Origin: Ascidiaceihabitans donghaensis
GTDB lineage: Bacteria > Pseudomonadota > Alphaproteobacteria > Rhodobacterales > Rhodobacteraceae
Assembly: GCF_900302465.1 (NCBI RefSeq)
Contig: NZ_OMOR01000001.1
Span: forward strand, 310,001-374,000
DNA length: 64,000 nucleotides
Reading direction: 5' to 3'
Positions 1 through 9,264 of the stretch are shown here, in pieces. Position 1 is the stretch's first letter; each line of letters begins with the position of its first letter. The position numbers and the translations under genes were made by a program. The notes below the pieces were generated by a model. The model worked only from the letters and a program-made list of their open reading frames with translations, was not told the origin of the DNA and ran no database searches.

Positions 1-2
1 CT

Positions 3-605
3 AAACCCGTTTCGTTAATCCGTGAACTGGTGCGGCAATCGACTGCCTTGGATGATCTCGTCCTCGACTTCTTCGCTGGCTCAGCCACCACGGCTCAGGC
101 AGTCATGGAACTCAATGCCGAGGATGGAGGTGACCGCCGCTTCATCATGGCGTCGTCAACCGAAGCCACCGAAGATGACCCCGACAAGAACATCTGTCGG
201 GATGTCACCGCCGAACGTGTGAGACGATTGAATGCGTCGGACGACAAGAAATATGCGGACCTTGCAGCGGGCTTTGCTTACCTGCGAACCAAGCAGATCG
301 ACTTTGAGGACCTGGACTATGACCTGAACCCGTCTGATGCTTGGACCTGTTTGGAAGCTTTCCACGGTCTGCCACTTACGCCATACGATGCGGAGCAGTC
401 GTGGAACGTGCATGAGGGCGATGGTGCCACGCTGGTGCTGGTGGATCGATTCGACCTGTCCTTGATCGAATGGCTGCGTCCACGGACTCTGCAAAACGTC
501 CATGTCTACGCTTGGGCACCAGGTCAGATCACGCAGCACCTTGATGGGATGCACATCGATGTATCGCCCGTGCGGGAAACACTTGTGAAAGCCTTTCGCG
601 CATGA
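3..605 (+). CDS. mod: Type III restriction-modification methyltransferase (Mod), C-terminal part, truncated by window edge
   Basis: The reading frame is open from the window edge, so the N-terminus lies outside. The visible part starts at the SAM-binding motif I (LDFFAGSATTAQAVMELN) and continues with the AEDGGDRRF block typical of type III Mod subunits. In this beta-class order motif I follows the catalytic DPPY and the target-recognition domain, which must be upstream. The product is expected to be an adenine-N6 methyltransferase that defines the recognition site for both subunits. Its stop overlaps the start of the next gene by four bases (ATGA), as expected for a translationally coupled mod-res pair. 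Confidence 0.87.
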   Translation, partial: KPVSLIRELVRQSTALDDLVLDFFAGSATTAQAVMELNAEDGGDRRFIMASSTEATEDDPDKNICRDVTAERVRRLNASDDKKYADLAAGFAYLRTKQIDFEDLDYDLNPSDAWTCLEAFHGLPLTPYDAEQSWNVHEGDGATLVLVDRFDLSLIEWLRPRTLQNVHVYAWAPGQITQHLDGMHIDVSPVRETLVKAFRA

Positions 606-3142
606 GTGACCGCTACGCTTTGGCGAGATACCAGACCAATGCGGTCGAAGCTTTGACTGGCGTGGTGACGAAGGTTGCACGGCTTCACGACACAGACCCA
701 GACCAACGCAACCAGATTGCCTTGAAGCAGGGCGTGACACTGCTGCAAAGCCCGACGGGCTCTGGCAAGACCCTGGTGCTGGGGCGAATGCTTGAGGGCC
801 TCAGGGGCGCTTTGAGCCGCCCTACCGTTTGGTTATGGTTTACGCCCTATACGGGCCTAGTTGCTCAGACACGGGACGCACTTACAGAACAAGCAGGCTC
901 ACTTCGGCTGCGTGATGTTGGTAAAGATCGGGAAGCACCTGGCACACATGATGGTGATGTGTTTATCCAGACTTGGAAGACGGTCGCCGCAAACGACGCG
1001 AATGCGAGAAAGGTTAGACGTAAATCTGAGAGCAAGCTTTCGTTGGATGAACTGATTGCTGAATGGCGGTCTAAAGGTTTTTTTGTTGGCGTGGTAATCG
1101 ACGAGGCGCATCTGAATTTTGGGGCCAGTGCCAAGGCCGCAGCAAGATTTTATCTTGATATCTTGCGACCTGATTTCACAATCCTCGCGACTGCAACCCC
1201 CAACGATGACAAGCTAAAGGCATTTAGCACTCAGGCAGGTGTTGACGTGGCCAGCCGTATTGTAATCCCACGTTCTGAAGTCGTCGACGCAGGTCTGAAT
1301 AAAGTCGGCTTGAAGCTGGGTGTGATCCAGTTCCGACCTGGTGATGAAGTTTTGATTGATCATGAACAGGCTACGTTGACTGCGGCGTGGTCCCAGCACC
1401 TTCGGATCAAGGACCAGTTGAATGCTCGTGGTATAACGCTGACACCGCTGCTGTTGGTGCAGGTCGAAGATCAGGCCAAAGGTGAAGATGATCCCGTTGA
1501 GCGGGTCAAGGCAAAGCTGCACGATGTTGGCGTTCCACCATCAGCGATTGCCACCCATACATCAGGTGAACCCGATCCAAACTTCCACACGTTGGCTTAT
1601 GATCCTGACATCGAAGTGCTGGTGTTCAAGGTTGCTGTGGCGACTGGGTTTGATGCCCCCCGTGCCTGGAGCCTGGTATCCGTGCGTCCCAACCGTGGGA
1701 CGGATTTCGGTCTTCAGATTGTTGGACGCATTATGCGGGTGCATCCGTTGGTGCGACCATTCCACAAGCAAGACGAACTTCTCGACTCTGGGTATGTGTT
1801 CCTTACTGATCCAAACATGCAGGTCGGCCTTCAGTCCGCCGTGGACGAGATCAAAGCGGTGCAGGAAAGCATCGAGTTGATCACGGATCGGCTCGATTTC
1901 ATGGATATCGATCCAACGCCTCCTGCGGAAGCGGCTGCAGAACCACGTGAATACCTGCCAGCACCACCTCAGACACAGCAGGAACGCACCACACGCCTTG
2001 AAAGCCTTGTGGCGTCAGGCATGGTCCACGCATCTGTCACGGAACTACCGTTGCAGGCACAAGACGAGGCAATTCAAAAAGGTGAAGCATGGCAAAGTGC
2101 CGTGCAGGTGCCATTGTTCACTGGCTTGCCTGCGTCAGCAGCAGCTACTGCTGACCCTATTCCCGCCAATCCCAACTTGCGAGCCTATCCGTTGAAGCAA
2201 GACCTTGGATTGCCCAAAGCCCTGTGGCGGGAGCTTGCTCCTGATCCAACCAGCATCAATGCCATGATAGACGACATCGCAAAGTCGTTTTGTCAGCGGG
2301 CTGATCTCAAGTCACTGCTGATGAAACGGAAGACAAAAGCCCATCTCAGCTTCGAGGACTTGTTTCGTGAAGTCGTGGCGGAAGGCCGTAGCGATGATGG
2401 TGGCATTGACTTTGGTGTTCGCCTTTCAAACGCAAAGATTGCTGAACGCGCCCAGCTTGCGTTCCAATTCAATGACGCTATCGACATCCGCGCACTCAAG
2501 CGGGCCTTGCTTAACGAACTAAAGTCCATTGTAGAAAACGACGGGTTGGATGTCACGGAAACGGACATGCGTCGTGCGATAGACCTTGCAGGAATGTTGC
2601 AGCCTGAAGCCCTGAAGGAAGCGATCAAAGAAGCGAACGGACGCAATACGCGCCTCGACAACTCAGCCGAAATCCCACTGCAATACTTCGGTCCAGATGG
2701 TTTGGCTCCAGCGAACCGATCAGCCTATGGCGTCTACCCTGCAAGAATGAATCTTGAAGAACGATCCTTTGCCGAATTGCTCGATCAGGACAATTCAGGC
2801 GCAGTGAAGTGGTGGCTGCGTAACCCTGAAAATGAAACGTGGGCGACACGTCTGATGTTGCCTTCGGGAAAACGATTCTTCCCAGACTTCGTGGTAGGTG
2901 TGGTTAATCGGACAAGCAAAGACAGTATTGCCCTTATCGAGATTAAGGACGATGGCAGCACAGGGCGTCTTCAGTCGGATAACAACATCGAAAAGATTAG
3001 GGTTCACCACCGAGAATATCGTAACGTGTTCTGGACCTACCGTTCCGATGGCGTCTGGGTTCGTGCGGCATACGAAGGTAGCTTGCACCGTATCGTCGAT
3101 CAGAAACAGTTCGAGATCGCCGAGATTGTCTTCATCAACTGA
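602..3142 (+). CDS. res: Type III restriction endonuclease subunit (Res), helicase-nuclease
   Basis: This is an 846-residue superfamily 2 helicase fused to a nuclease. Walker A is PTGSGKT at residues 51-57, the DEAH box is at 167-170, motif III is ATATP, and the motif VI-like segment is QIVGRIMRVHP. Near the C-terminus a PD-(D/E)xK core is visible: FPD with Asp762, then Glu780-Ile-Lys782. This is the layout of type III Res subunits, which translocate or slide with ATP and cut next to unmethylated sites with Mod. It overlaps mod by four bases. The key residues are present, so the enzyme looks intact. Confidence 0.9.
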   Translation: MSDRYALARYQTNAVEALTGVVTKVARLHDTDPDQRNQIALKQGVTLLQSPTGSGKTLVLGRMLEGLRGALSRPTVWLWFTPYTGLVAQTRDALTEQAGSLRLRDVGKDREAPGTHDGDVFIQTWKTVAANDANARKVRRKSESKLSLDELIAEWRSKGFFVGVVIDEAHLNFGASAKAAARFYLDILRPDFTILATATPNDDKLKAFSTQAGVDVASRIVIPRSEVVDAGLNKVGLKLGVIQFRPGDEVLIDHEQATLTAAWSQHLRIKDQLNARGITLTPLLLVQVEDQAKGEDDPVERVKAKLHDVGVPPSAIATHTSGEPDPNFHTLAYDPDIEVLVFKVAVATGFDAPRAWSLVSVRPNRGTDFGLQIVGRIMRVHPLVRPFHKQDELLDSGYVFLTDPNMQVGLQSAVDEIKAVQESIELITDRLDFMDIDPTPPAEAAAEPREYLPAPPQTQQERTTRLESLVASGMVHASVTELPLQAQDEAIQKGEAWQSAVQVPLFTGLPASAAATADPIPANPNLRAYPLKQDLGLPKALWRELAPDPTSINAMIDDIAKSFCQRADLKSLLMKRKTKAHLSFEDLFREVVAEGRSDDGGIDFGVRLSNAKIAERAQLAFQFNDAIDIRALKRALLNELKSIVENDGLDVTETDMRRAIDLAGMLQPEALKEAIKEANGRNTRLDNSAEIPLQYFGPDGLAPANRSAYGVYPARMNLEERSFAELLDQDNSGAVKWWLRNPENETWATRLMLPSGKRFFPDFVVGVVNRTSKDSIALIEIKDDGSTGRLQSDNNIEKIRVHHREYRNVFWTYRSDGVWVRAAYEGSLHRIVDQKQFEIAEIVFIN

Positions 3143-3145
3143 CGA

Positions 3146-3565
3146 TCACCCAAGGGCTTTCACCATATCCTCGAATTTCTTCAGATCGACCTCATGCTCT
3201 GCCAGGTCGGCTTCGCTCAGAAATTTGGTTTCAAGACGATACAACGCAATGGTGAGGTCCCCCCGTTGTTGTGGTGACAACGAGATGCCCAGCCTTATTA
3301 CCATTTCATCGAGTTGGACGATGACCTCACGCATCAGGTCCAACTCAAGCTTCTCCCTGGACGTCGCATAACGGAACAACTCGTGCGGCTCGATCTCGAA
3401 GGCTCTGGCAAGTTCCATCATCCGTTCCTGCGTGAGTGATGATGTCCCACGTTCTAGTCGAGATAACTGAGTGACGGATATGTTGAGACGACCTGCTAAC
3501 GTAGCCTGAGACAGGTTTAGTGCCTTGCGAAATCTTGCAATGTTGTTCGGCACCTTGTTGGCCAT
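3146..3565 (-). CDS. XRE-family helix-turn-helix regulator
   Basis: The 139-residue product has an N-terminal Cro/C1-type HTH at about residues 9-62 (NIARFRKALNLSQ, then TQLSRLERG). An unassigned helical C-terminal part is rich in Glu and Leu. It is convergent with res, with 3 bp between the stops, and divergent from the polysaccharide lyase-like gene. The region ahead of its start holds several palindromes built on CGTCAT, which are plausible operators. A role in controlling the restriction system is possible but is not shown by the sequence. It could equally be a silencer of the divergent gene. Confidence 0.82.
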   Translation of the reverse strand: MANKVPNNIARFRKALNLSQATLAGRLNISVTQLSRLERGTSSLTQERMMELARAFEIEPHELFRYATSREKLELDLMREVIVQLDEMVIRLGISLSPQQRGDLTIALYRLETKFLSEADLAEHEVDLKKFEDMVKALG

Positions 3566-3591
3566 CGTGAGCTACCTGCTGTTGTTCGTTT

Positions 3592-3724
3592 GTCATAATC
3601 GCCGATTTTTCCCTGCTAGTAGAGTCACGCCATGTGGCGTATTTGGTCATTTACCGTCATAATATGACGTATTATGTTCGGAACATCCACTTAGTGGCGT
3701 TCTTGACTCAAACCCGTCATGACG
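3592..3724. promoter_or_regulatory. Cluster of CGTCAT-type palindromes between divergent genes
   Basis: GTCATAAT occurs at 3592-3599 and again at 3656-3663. At 3655-3669 there is a perfect 7+1+7 palindrome (arms CGTCATA and TATGACG). It overlaps a second inverted repeat at 3658-3676 (arms CATAATA and TATTATG). A further perfect palindrome, CGTCATGACG, is at 3715-3724, just ahead of the lyase start. Their position between the XRE gene and the divergent lyase gene suggests operators of that regulator. That link is an inference. Confidence 0.5.
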
Positions 3725-3737
3725 AAGGATCGCTCAG

Positions 3738-4550
3738 GTGGTATCTGATTTGGTGAGATTTGGGCCGTTTGCGGCATTCGTCTTGGCTTTGTTGGCGTTA
3801 CCAGCGTCGGCCCAGAACGCCACGAACATCCTTGAGAACACACGCATCGAATCCCCGTTATCGCATGGTGCATCATACCAATTCGCAATGGTAAGCGGCT
3901 TCACCCGTCGTGGTGAAGTGGCACAGCGGTTCGAGATCAGAGATGGTGACTGTGGCCGCAGCAGGGGCTGGGACGACTGTGCCAATGACCGAGGACGGGT
4001 AGAACGGCGAGAACACCCCCTGAACGGCTTCTCTGAGCCTCACGAGGGCATCTGGTATGGCTACTCGATATACATTCCATCCGACTTCGTGAGTCTTGGT
4101 CGTGCCAACACACACCTGTCTCAGGTCAAGGTCGATGGTGAGGCTTTTCCGCTTTGGCAGCTTACGTTCAATGACAGCCCCTACATCCTGTATTCTGACG
4201 ACACCTATTGCAGCCTTGGGTCCATGGCGACATGGCGTGGGCGGTGGAACGATGTCACCGTCTATGCCCACTATGGTGAGGGTGGCGAAGACTTGTATTT
4301 CCAACTCTACCGCAACGATGCCTTGCTCTGTGAACGTCGCAGTCCCTTGATGCCCCCAAGCATGTGGGGTCGCAGCCAACGGATCGGCTTCAAGTATGGC
4401 ATCTACAACTCCTTCGTCAGTCAATATCTGGAGAACCATGATCAACTTCCGACGCATGTCATCCTCTACGATGAGATGCTGGCTGGGTCGCGGCGTGAGG
4501 ACGTAGATGTCAGGATGCGTGAGGCTGCTGGATTGCCGCCAGTTGACTGA
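3738..4550 (+). CDS. Secreted polysaccharide lyase-like protein (heparin lyase I fold)
   Basis: The 270-residue protein begins with a signal peptide (hydrophobic run up to LPASAQN). The mature part carries the WYGYSIYIPSDF-type strand and a basic ERREH segment seen in bacterial polysaccharide lyases of the concanavalin-like jelly-roll group (Pfam Polysacc_lyase type). The start is GTG, with an AAGGA ribosome-binding site 8 bases upstream. The expected role is periplasmic or extracellular depolymerisation of a uronate-containing glycan. The substrate cannot be read from the sequence. Its place beside a restriction system suggests acquired cargo. Confidence 0.65.
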   Translation: MVSDLVRFGPFAAFVLALLALPASAQNATNILENTRIESPLSHGASYQFAMVSGFTRRGEVAQRFEIRDGDCGRSRGWDDCANDRGRVERREHPLNGFSEPHEGIWYGYSIYIPSDFVSLGRANTHLSQVKVDGEAFPLWQLTFNDSPYILYSDDTYCSLGSMATWRGRWNDVTVYAHYGEGGEDLYFQLYRNDALLCERRSPLMPPSMWGRSQRIGFKYGIYNSFVSQYLENHDQLPTHVILYDEMLAGSRREDVDVRMREAAGLPPVD

Positions 4551-4629
4551 ACTCACTCTGGTGATCTCAAGTCAGGCACGTCAGGCGATTTTGGAACGAC
4601 TTTTTCATAGAAACTCAGTCCGACGGGCG

Positions 4630-4932
4630 ATGGGAGCACGGCCCCTAAATATCCCAGAGGCTTACAAACGGAAGGTGATGATGTTGATGACGCAAGAATA
4701 CGAAGCACTACTCGAACCGTATTTGTCTGACGCTTTTGCCGCAGCCGATTGGCCCAGTGGTTTCGCTCCGCGCCTATTGCTGGCGGTGAAGTTGCACAGG
4801 GGTGCTGTTCGGTTACTCAATGCGGAAATGGGCATCAGTGACCCACGGACGAAAAACCCCGATATGGTAAAAATGATGGATCGACACGCCCCTTGTGCCG
4901 AAGTCACTAACTACATCAGGACTAATTTGTGA
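4630..4932 (+). CDS. Small hypothetical protein
   Basis: The frame from 4630 gives 100 residues (MGARPLNIPEAYKRK at the start) with no recognisable domain. The composition is helical and alanine/leucine-rich in the middle. There is no ribosome-binding site ahead of 4630. GGAAGG lies just before the ATG codons at 4678, 4681 and 4687, so the true start may be 4681, which gives 83 residues. It follows the lyase gene on the same strand. Whether it is translated is uncertain. Confidence 0.35.
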   Translation: MGARPLNIPEAYKRKVMMLMTQEYEALLEPYLSDAFAAADWPSGFAPRLLLAVKLHRGAVRLLNAEMGISDPRTKNPDMVKMMDRHAPCAEVTNYIRTNL

Positions 4933-5103
4933 GGCCCTGACCAACCCTGCCTTGTATTCAGACAAACGACACGTGTGCGGCTATGAGGACCGCACGTCGG
5001 CAAGGTGGTCAAAGCCTCAGACAAGGTGACTAGCCAAGTCCTTTAACCCGAAGCTACGTGAGAATTTTTTGGTTTCAAGTCCTGGGTGCGAACTGTTCTC
5101 ACG

Positions 5104-5271
5104 TCATGGCAATTCATGTCCCTCAGCCACATACTCCCGCCACAATGCGTCAACGGCATCGTCAATCAGACTGCCACAAGTCAGCCGCGTATAAGACCTG
5201 AGTTGGTCCAATCGTTCACGGGTGAAGCCCGATACTGAACGCACTGCCAAAGTGTTCTTGGTGTTTTCCAT
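5104..5271 (-). CDS. Small ribbon-helix-helix-like protein
   Basis: Starting at the internal ATG at 5271 gives 55 residues. The pattern is a short strand (LAVRSVSGF), a helix (TRERLDQLRSYT) and a second helix (SLIDDAVDALWREY), as in CopG/Arc-type DNA-binding proteins of plasmids and antitoxins. It is divergent from the 460-residue gene at 5442. Such pairs often form a copy-number or autoregulatory unit on mobile elements. The fold assignment is by pattern only. Confidence 0.5.
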   Translation of the reverse strand: MENTKNTLAVRSVSGFTRERLDQLRSYTRLTCGSLIDDAVDALWREYVAEGHELP

Positions 5272-5441
5272 GCTGATACCTCCACCCATATTTATGCAGA
5301 TGGCGTGTTGAACGACCGAGAAACAGTTATCTGACACCTGTTTCACCTATCACCGTTCCAACCCTATATATGTTGAACAGGTGTAGAACGGTTGATCGAC
5401 AAAGACTCACGATACACCAAGGTGGATTGTGGACTTTGAGC

Positions 5442-6821
5442 ATGAAGAAGCAGAGATTCGTTACCAACACGACGAGCGTCCGAAAGGATGGAAAGTTGGC
5501 GTTCTCACCTCAAGGCCGTGCTATTGCGGACAGACGTATCGACGCGCAAAAACTCAGCCGTATACAGAAGAAGCTAGGAACCGACGATACCTTCAGTGAC
5601 GAGTTCAAGGCGGCTTTCGACCCACAGACGGAATATGGGCAAATCCTGGAACGGGTCCAACTTGAGACCGAACTGGATGCGGCACGTAAGACCATCACTG
5701 CCCTGCGAAAATACCCAGACGATCCGCACTGCCAGCGTATTCTTGATGAGATGTGGGCCAGGCCAACAGCGAGGAAGAAGGACTTCCCTCTATGCCCGAT
5801 CTGGCGTCATGAACGAGAGACCCGTCAGATTTTCGCTGCACAAAGCAGGTATGCGTTCCCACGGGTCACTGAGGAGTTGTATCTGGTCACTATCATCTTC
5901 GACTTCGCTGAGAACCTCGATCAGCTTGAGGAGGCTATGGTAGCTGCTCATAGAGTGATGCAACGTGCCGTGGCCCATATGGGGCGCAAACGCCACGGAG
6001 TGACGATGACAGGCACCCTAGAGTTCGATCTGAAGACCTTTGAGAACCTCACCAACGAACCCAAGTCGATCAGCTTGCTGAAGCAGCTTGGGGTGACTGC
6101 GACTGATGCTGGTGGATGGACCCTAACTGGGCATTTCTTCACCCGTGTTCCCCACAGGGAGGTGCTGGAAGATTGGCTTCGCAAGACCTATCCATCGTCC
6201 ACTCCGAGTTGGCACCGTGTGCAGTTTGACCAAGTGAAGCAGAACAAGAAGCTCCTCGATCACTTGTCGAAGATACTGTCATACGTGAACAAGATGCCGA
6301 TGGCATTGTTCAAGCCTCCGACGCGGAAGACCAAAGGCGGCGAACGTGAGACCGCAGACGAATTGATGCGACGGATGTCTGCGGCGTTCTATGGGGCAAC
6401 CATGAACACGCACGTCGATCAATCTGTCATCGACCTGAATGCAGCCATCGTCCAATGGGCGAAGTTTGTGGATCGGGTAGGACCGAAGCTTCTATATTAC
6501 TCCGTTGAGAGTTCACATGCACAGAAATGGTATTCTGAGTCGGAGATGGATTACATTCGGATGATCGATGCTGACATGACGACGGACGAAGATCGACGTG
6601 GTGGTAAGGGGAAGAAAGATGGTGAACACAAGATCGAACTGCATCGCGATCATGGCCTCCTTCCCCCGTTTGAAGTGCCGCCACACCTGAAGGGCCGAGT
6701 GCGAGACCTGCGTTCAAGGCCTCTGACCTATGATGCTGAGTGGGACTCGATGACTAACTGTTCGGGGATCAATCCTGATACCCACTACCATGACTTTGAT
6801 CGATGGTCGGTGAAGCCATAG
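5442..6821 (+). CDS. Unknown protein, possibly replication-initiator-like
   Basis: The chosen ATG (MKKQRFVTN) gives 459 residues; an upstream in-frame start is possible. No family is recognised with confidence. Residues in the middle show a strand (YLVTIIFDF), a helix, and a strand with an invariant-looking His (LTGHFFTRVP). This is followed by a helix and a Tyr-Lys segment (KILSYVNKMP). That order recalls motifs 2 and 3 of rolling-circle Rep proteins, but the second His of the HUH motif is missing. The C-terminal third is charged. It sits next to a small RHH-like gene and a resolvase gene, which fits a mobile element. The function is unproven. Confidence 0.45.
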   Translation: MKKQRFVTNTTSVRKDGKLAFSPQGRAIADRRIDAQKLSRIQKKLGTDDTFSDEFKAAFDPQTEYGQILERVQLETELDAARKTITALRKYPDDPHCQRILDEMWARPTARKKDFPLCPIWRHERETRQIFAAQSRYAFPRVTEELYLVTIIFDFAENLDQLEEAMVAAHRVMQRAVAHMGRKRHGVTMTGTLEFDLKTFENLTNEPKSISLLKQLGVTATDAGGWTLTGHFFTRVPHREVLEDWLRKTYPSSTPSWHRVQFDQVKQNKKLLDHLSKILSYVNKMPMALFKPPTRKTKGGERETADELMRRMSAAFYGATMNTHVDQSVIDLNAAIVQWAKFVDRVGPKLLYYSVESSHAQKWYSESEMDYIRMIDADMTTDEDRRGGKGKKDGEHKIELHRDHGLLPPFEVPPHLKGRVRDLRSRPLTYDAEWDSMTNCSGINPDTHYHDFDRWSVKP

Positions 6822-6913
6822 GTCATGTTTTGTTGGGGATCAGATGAAGGCCTGTGGGTTCGACTGATGTCCATACTTTGGCTTCGCCGCTGCTTCGCTT
6901 CGCACACTTACTA

Positions 6914-9085
6914 TCAATTGTTCAACGCCGTTATCCCACGGTAGAGATCATGCAAGTGCATCGGGGCCATGTCCAATATCGGTTCAAACATGAATGAGTT
7001 CATATGAATGTTCTCAGGAGTCATAAGTAAGACTTGCTCGAACAATGCCATTGCAACTTCATCGTCGTTTTCACGATCATATTGCTTGATTAGCTTGCTC
7101 GTTTGACGCTTCGCTATCCCGTTGGCGAAGTTCGGATCGGCCAATTTGCTAATGATGAAGCGTTCGGTTGCAAGACGAATACCCATGGATAAGATTACCT
7201 TGTCCAGTAACTCTACCTCGTCGAGCGGCGCATCAATGATATCCCCGCACATAGAGGTGACCTTCACCAAGACTGACTCGTCCCCGCTGTAGCAATCGTT
7301 CGTCATGTTGGGGGAGAGAGTCCCTTGGAAGACCGTTTTGAGGTCATCAAATGTGACTGCATCAGACGCTGCCTTAACATGAAGTAGGTTCGTAAGACTG
7401 GTGAAGGTTTCATTATCGCCACTGTACTCCGCGAGATTTCTCACAAATGGGATGCACCCGACCATGCACTTGGGATCGTCCAATGCACCAGTCCAAGCGC
7501 CAATCGGGTTATCCCCCATTGAATCACCTTGAAAACGTATCTCATTTTCGAAACGACCTGCGATCAGTTTATTCGGATTGAAGACATTAAGCCGCCCCTT
7601 GACGGTTCGATAAAAATCGAAGTTATGGGTAAGAACCATGAGGTGGAAGTGATCCACGCGACTGATATCCTTTAGATATTCAATAATGGCGTATTTGTTT
7701 TTGTAGTCGAACGAGTCCGCAATATCATCGACCACAAGAAGCGTTTCATGCTGGGCGTTCGTCAACGCTTCAACTTCAAAAATGATGTTCAAGATATACA
7801 AAGCTCGGCGTTCACCATTACTCAAAACCTGTGAAAGTTTGTCAGGTGCCATCCGCCTATCGGCGTTACCATCCGTGTCCTTAAAAATAAATTCGATCTG
7901 CGGTCCTTCGATACCCAAAACCGCATCGGCCTTGTTCTTAACACCAACCTTGAACGGGACCGTAAACCTCTTGTTGAACTTAGAAATCACCTTTTCCCAA
8001 TGCGTCAGTTCTGCTTCCGCTTTGACAACGATGCCCTTCAATTTCTCCACGCTTGCGTCATACTCGTCCAACAGGGCAACAAACTCAGATTTCATGGTCG
8101 TAAGGTAACCAATCCAAACCCTGCGTTTTAGCGCGTTGATGTCGTGTAGTTCGGGAACAAGATATGGATGTTCAAGCAAGTGTTCCCTGAACAATTGAAG
8201 CGGTTTAGTACTCAGTTTTCCGTCAACTTTGGCAAACATGTCGCCTAGCGTCTTATCAGTGAGGATGCGTTGTTTCTCGTCTTCGATCTGCGCACCCAAC
8301 TCGGCTTCGTTCGAAATCTCGATGACACCATCACCAGTCTTCAGGGTTACAGTATGACCCCCTCTAAACCAACCGTTGTCCTTTAAGTTCTTAGCAACCA
8401 ACCCCGCATTGGTATGGTTAAATACGCCACGCTTAAAGAACTGCGATTCTTCAAGCAGTTGGTCATAAACTTCTGAATACTGCGAGATCAGTTTTTGAAT
8501 CTCATCGTCATCCAATAGTTCTACAACTTTCGGATCGAACAATACCTTATAGGTTATATCCGAATATTGGGCGTAAGCATCCTTCTTCACCTCTCGTTCA
8601 ACCGTACCTAATGCAGTCAAGAACTCGTTCTGCGGTAGTCCAACAGCAGTAGAAAAGGCTTCTTCAATGCCTTTGGTCATCCCTGCTTTTTTCTTTAACA
8701 CTTTCAGTAGGGCTTCGCGCTTTAGGCCAACGGAGTTAAATACCTCATCGTATTCGGCCTTGAGTTCTTCGCTTGCTAGAAGCGTAGACATCTTTGCGGA
8801 CGAATATTTCTCATTGATCGAGTCCACGACAAACACTGCATCATTAGGTATTTGCTCTCCGTTCTCATCCAACACTTGGAAAGACGATGCTCGTTCAGGG
8901 TATACTAGGTCACTTGGGGCTTGGCCCTTAGAAAAATCCTTGAACGAACGCGCCAGGGAGGTCTTCATCAGTCCGTTCGGAGCATATATTGCTACTGGCA
9001 TGTTGTTGTTTTCGAATGTGAACTCATGATTCAGTGCGGGAATGCCGTAACAATGCTGCATCTTTAGTTGGTATCTTGTTGTCAT
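6914..9085 (-). CDS. ABC-type ATPase with PrrC/RloC-like layout, candidate phage-defence effector
   Basis: This 723-residue protein has an N-terminal P-loop variant (YAPNGLMKTSLARSF, keeping Lys-Thr). A long insertion region follows. After it come a signature-like LSNGERRALY, a Walker B with two aspartates (LLVVDDIADSFDYKNK) and a switch histidine (LTHNFDF). Double-Asp Walker B motifs followed by an SFD loop are typical of the AAA_13 group that includes PrrC and RloC anticodon nucleases. C-terminal to the ATPase, Arg549, Glu553 and His569 form an R-x3-E...H array like the nuclease triad of those proteins. The gene is convergent with the unknown gene at 5442 and lies close to a type III restriction system. 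A defence role is an inference. Confidence 0.6.
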   Translation of the reverse strand: MTTRYQLKMQHCYGIPALNHEFTFENNNMPVAIYAPNGLMKTSLARSFKDFSKGQAPSDLVYPERASSFQVLDENGEQIPNDAVFVVDSINEKYSSAKMSTLLASEELKAEYDEVFNSVGLKREALLKVLKKKAGMTKGIEEAFSTAVGLPQNEFLTALGTVEREVKKDAYAQYSDITYKVLFDPKVVELLDDDEIQKLISQYSEVYDQLLEESQFFKRGVFNHTNAGLVAKNLKDNGWFRGGHTVTLKTGDGVIEISNEAELGAQIEDEKQRILTDKTLGDMFAKVDGKLSTKPLQLFREHLLEHPYLVPELHDINALKRRVWIGYLTTMKSEFVALLDEYDASVEKLKGIVVKAEAELTHWEKVISKFNKRFTVPFKVGVKNKADAVLGIEGPQIEFIFKDTDGNADRRMAPDKLSQVLSNGERRALYILNIIFEVEALTNAQHETLLVVDDIADSFDYKNKYAIIEYLKDISRVDHFHLMVLTHNFDFYRTVKGRLNVFNPNKLIAGRFENEIRFQGDSMGDNPIGAWTGALDDPKCMVGCIPFVRNLAEYSGDNETFTSLTNLLHVKAASDAVTFDDLKTVFQGTLSPNMTNDCYSGDESVLVKVTSMCGDIIDAPLDEVELLDKVILSMGIRLATERFIISKLADPNFANGIAKRQTSKLIKQYDRENDDEVAMALFEQVLLMTPENIHMNSFMFEPILDMAPMHLHDLYRGITALNN

Positions 9086-9264
9086 TGTCGTCCTACCCTT
9101 CGTAGTTACGCAGCTTATGCGTGGAGATCGTGTGCCTCAATGTGCACATGATGGCGCTGTCATCGCACTTATCATTTATCAATGAAATTCAGTAAAACTC
9201 TTAGATGGGAAGGGTCTTTGCGTCCCCACTAATTTGAACTTCATTCAGATGGCCCGAATGTTGC

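Noticed and set aside
60-110. FAGSAT in the methyltransferase motif I as an inactivating change (Gly to Ala)
   Set aside because: Ala at this position is, to my knowledge, common in type III Mod proteins, so it is not evidence of inactivity.
7782-9029. Plus-strand open frames opposite the ATPase gene
   Set aside because: They are antisense frames of a well-supported gene and show no domain pattern of their own.
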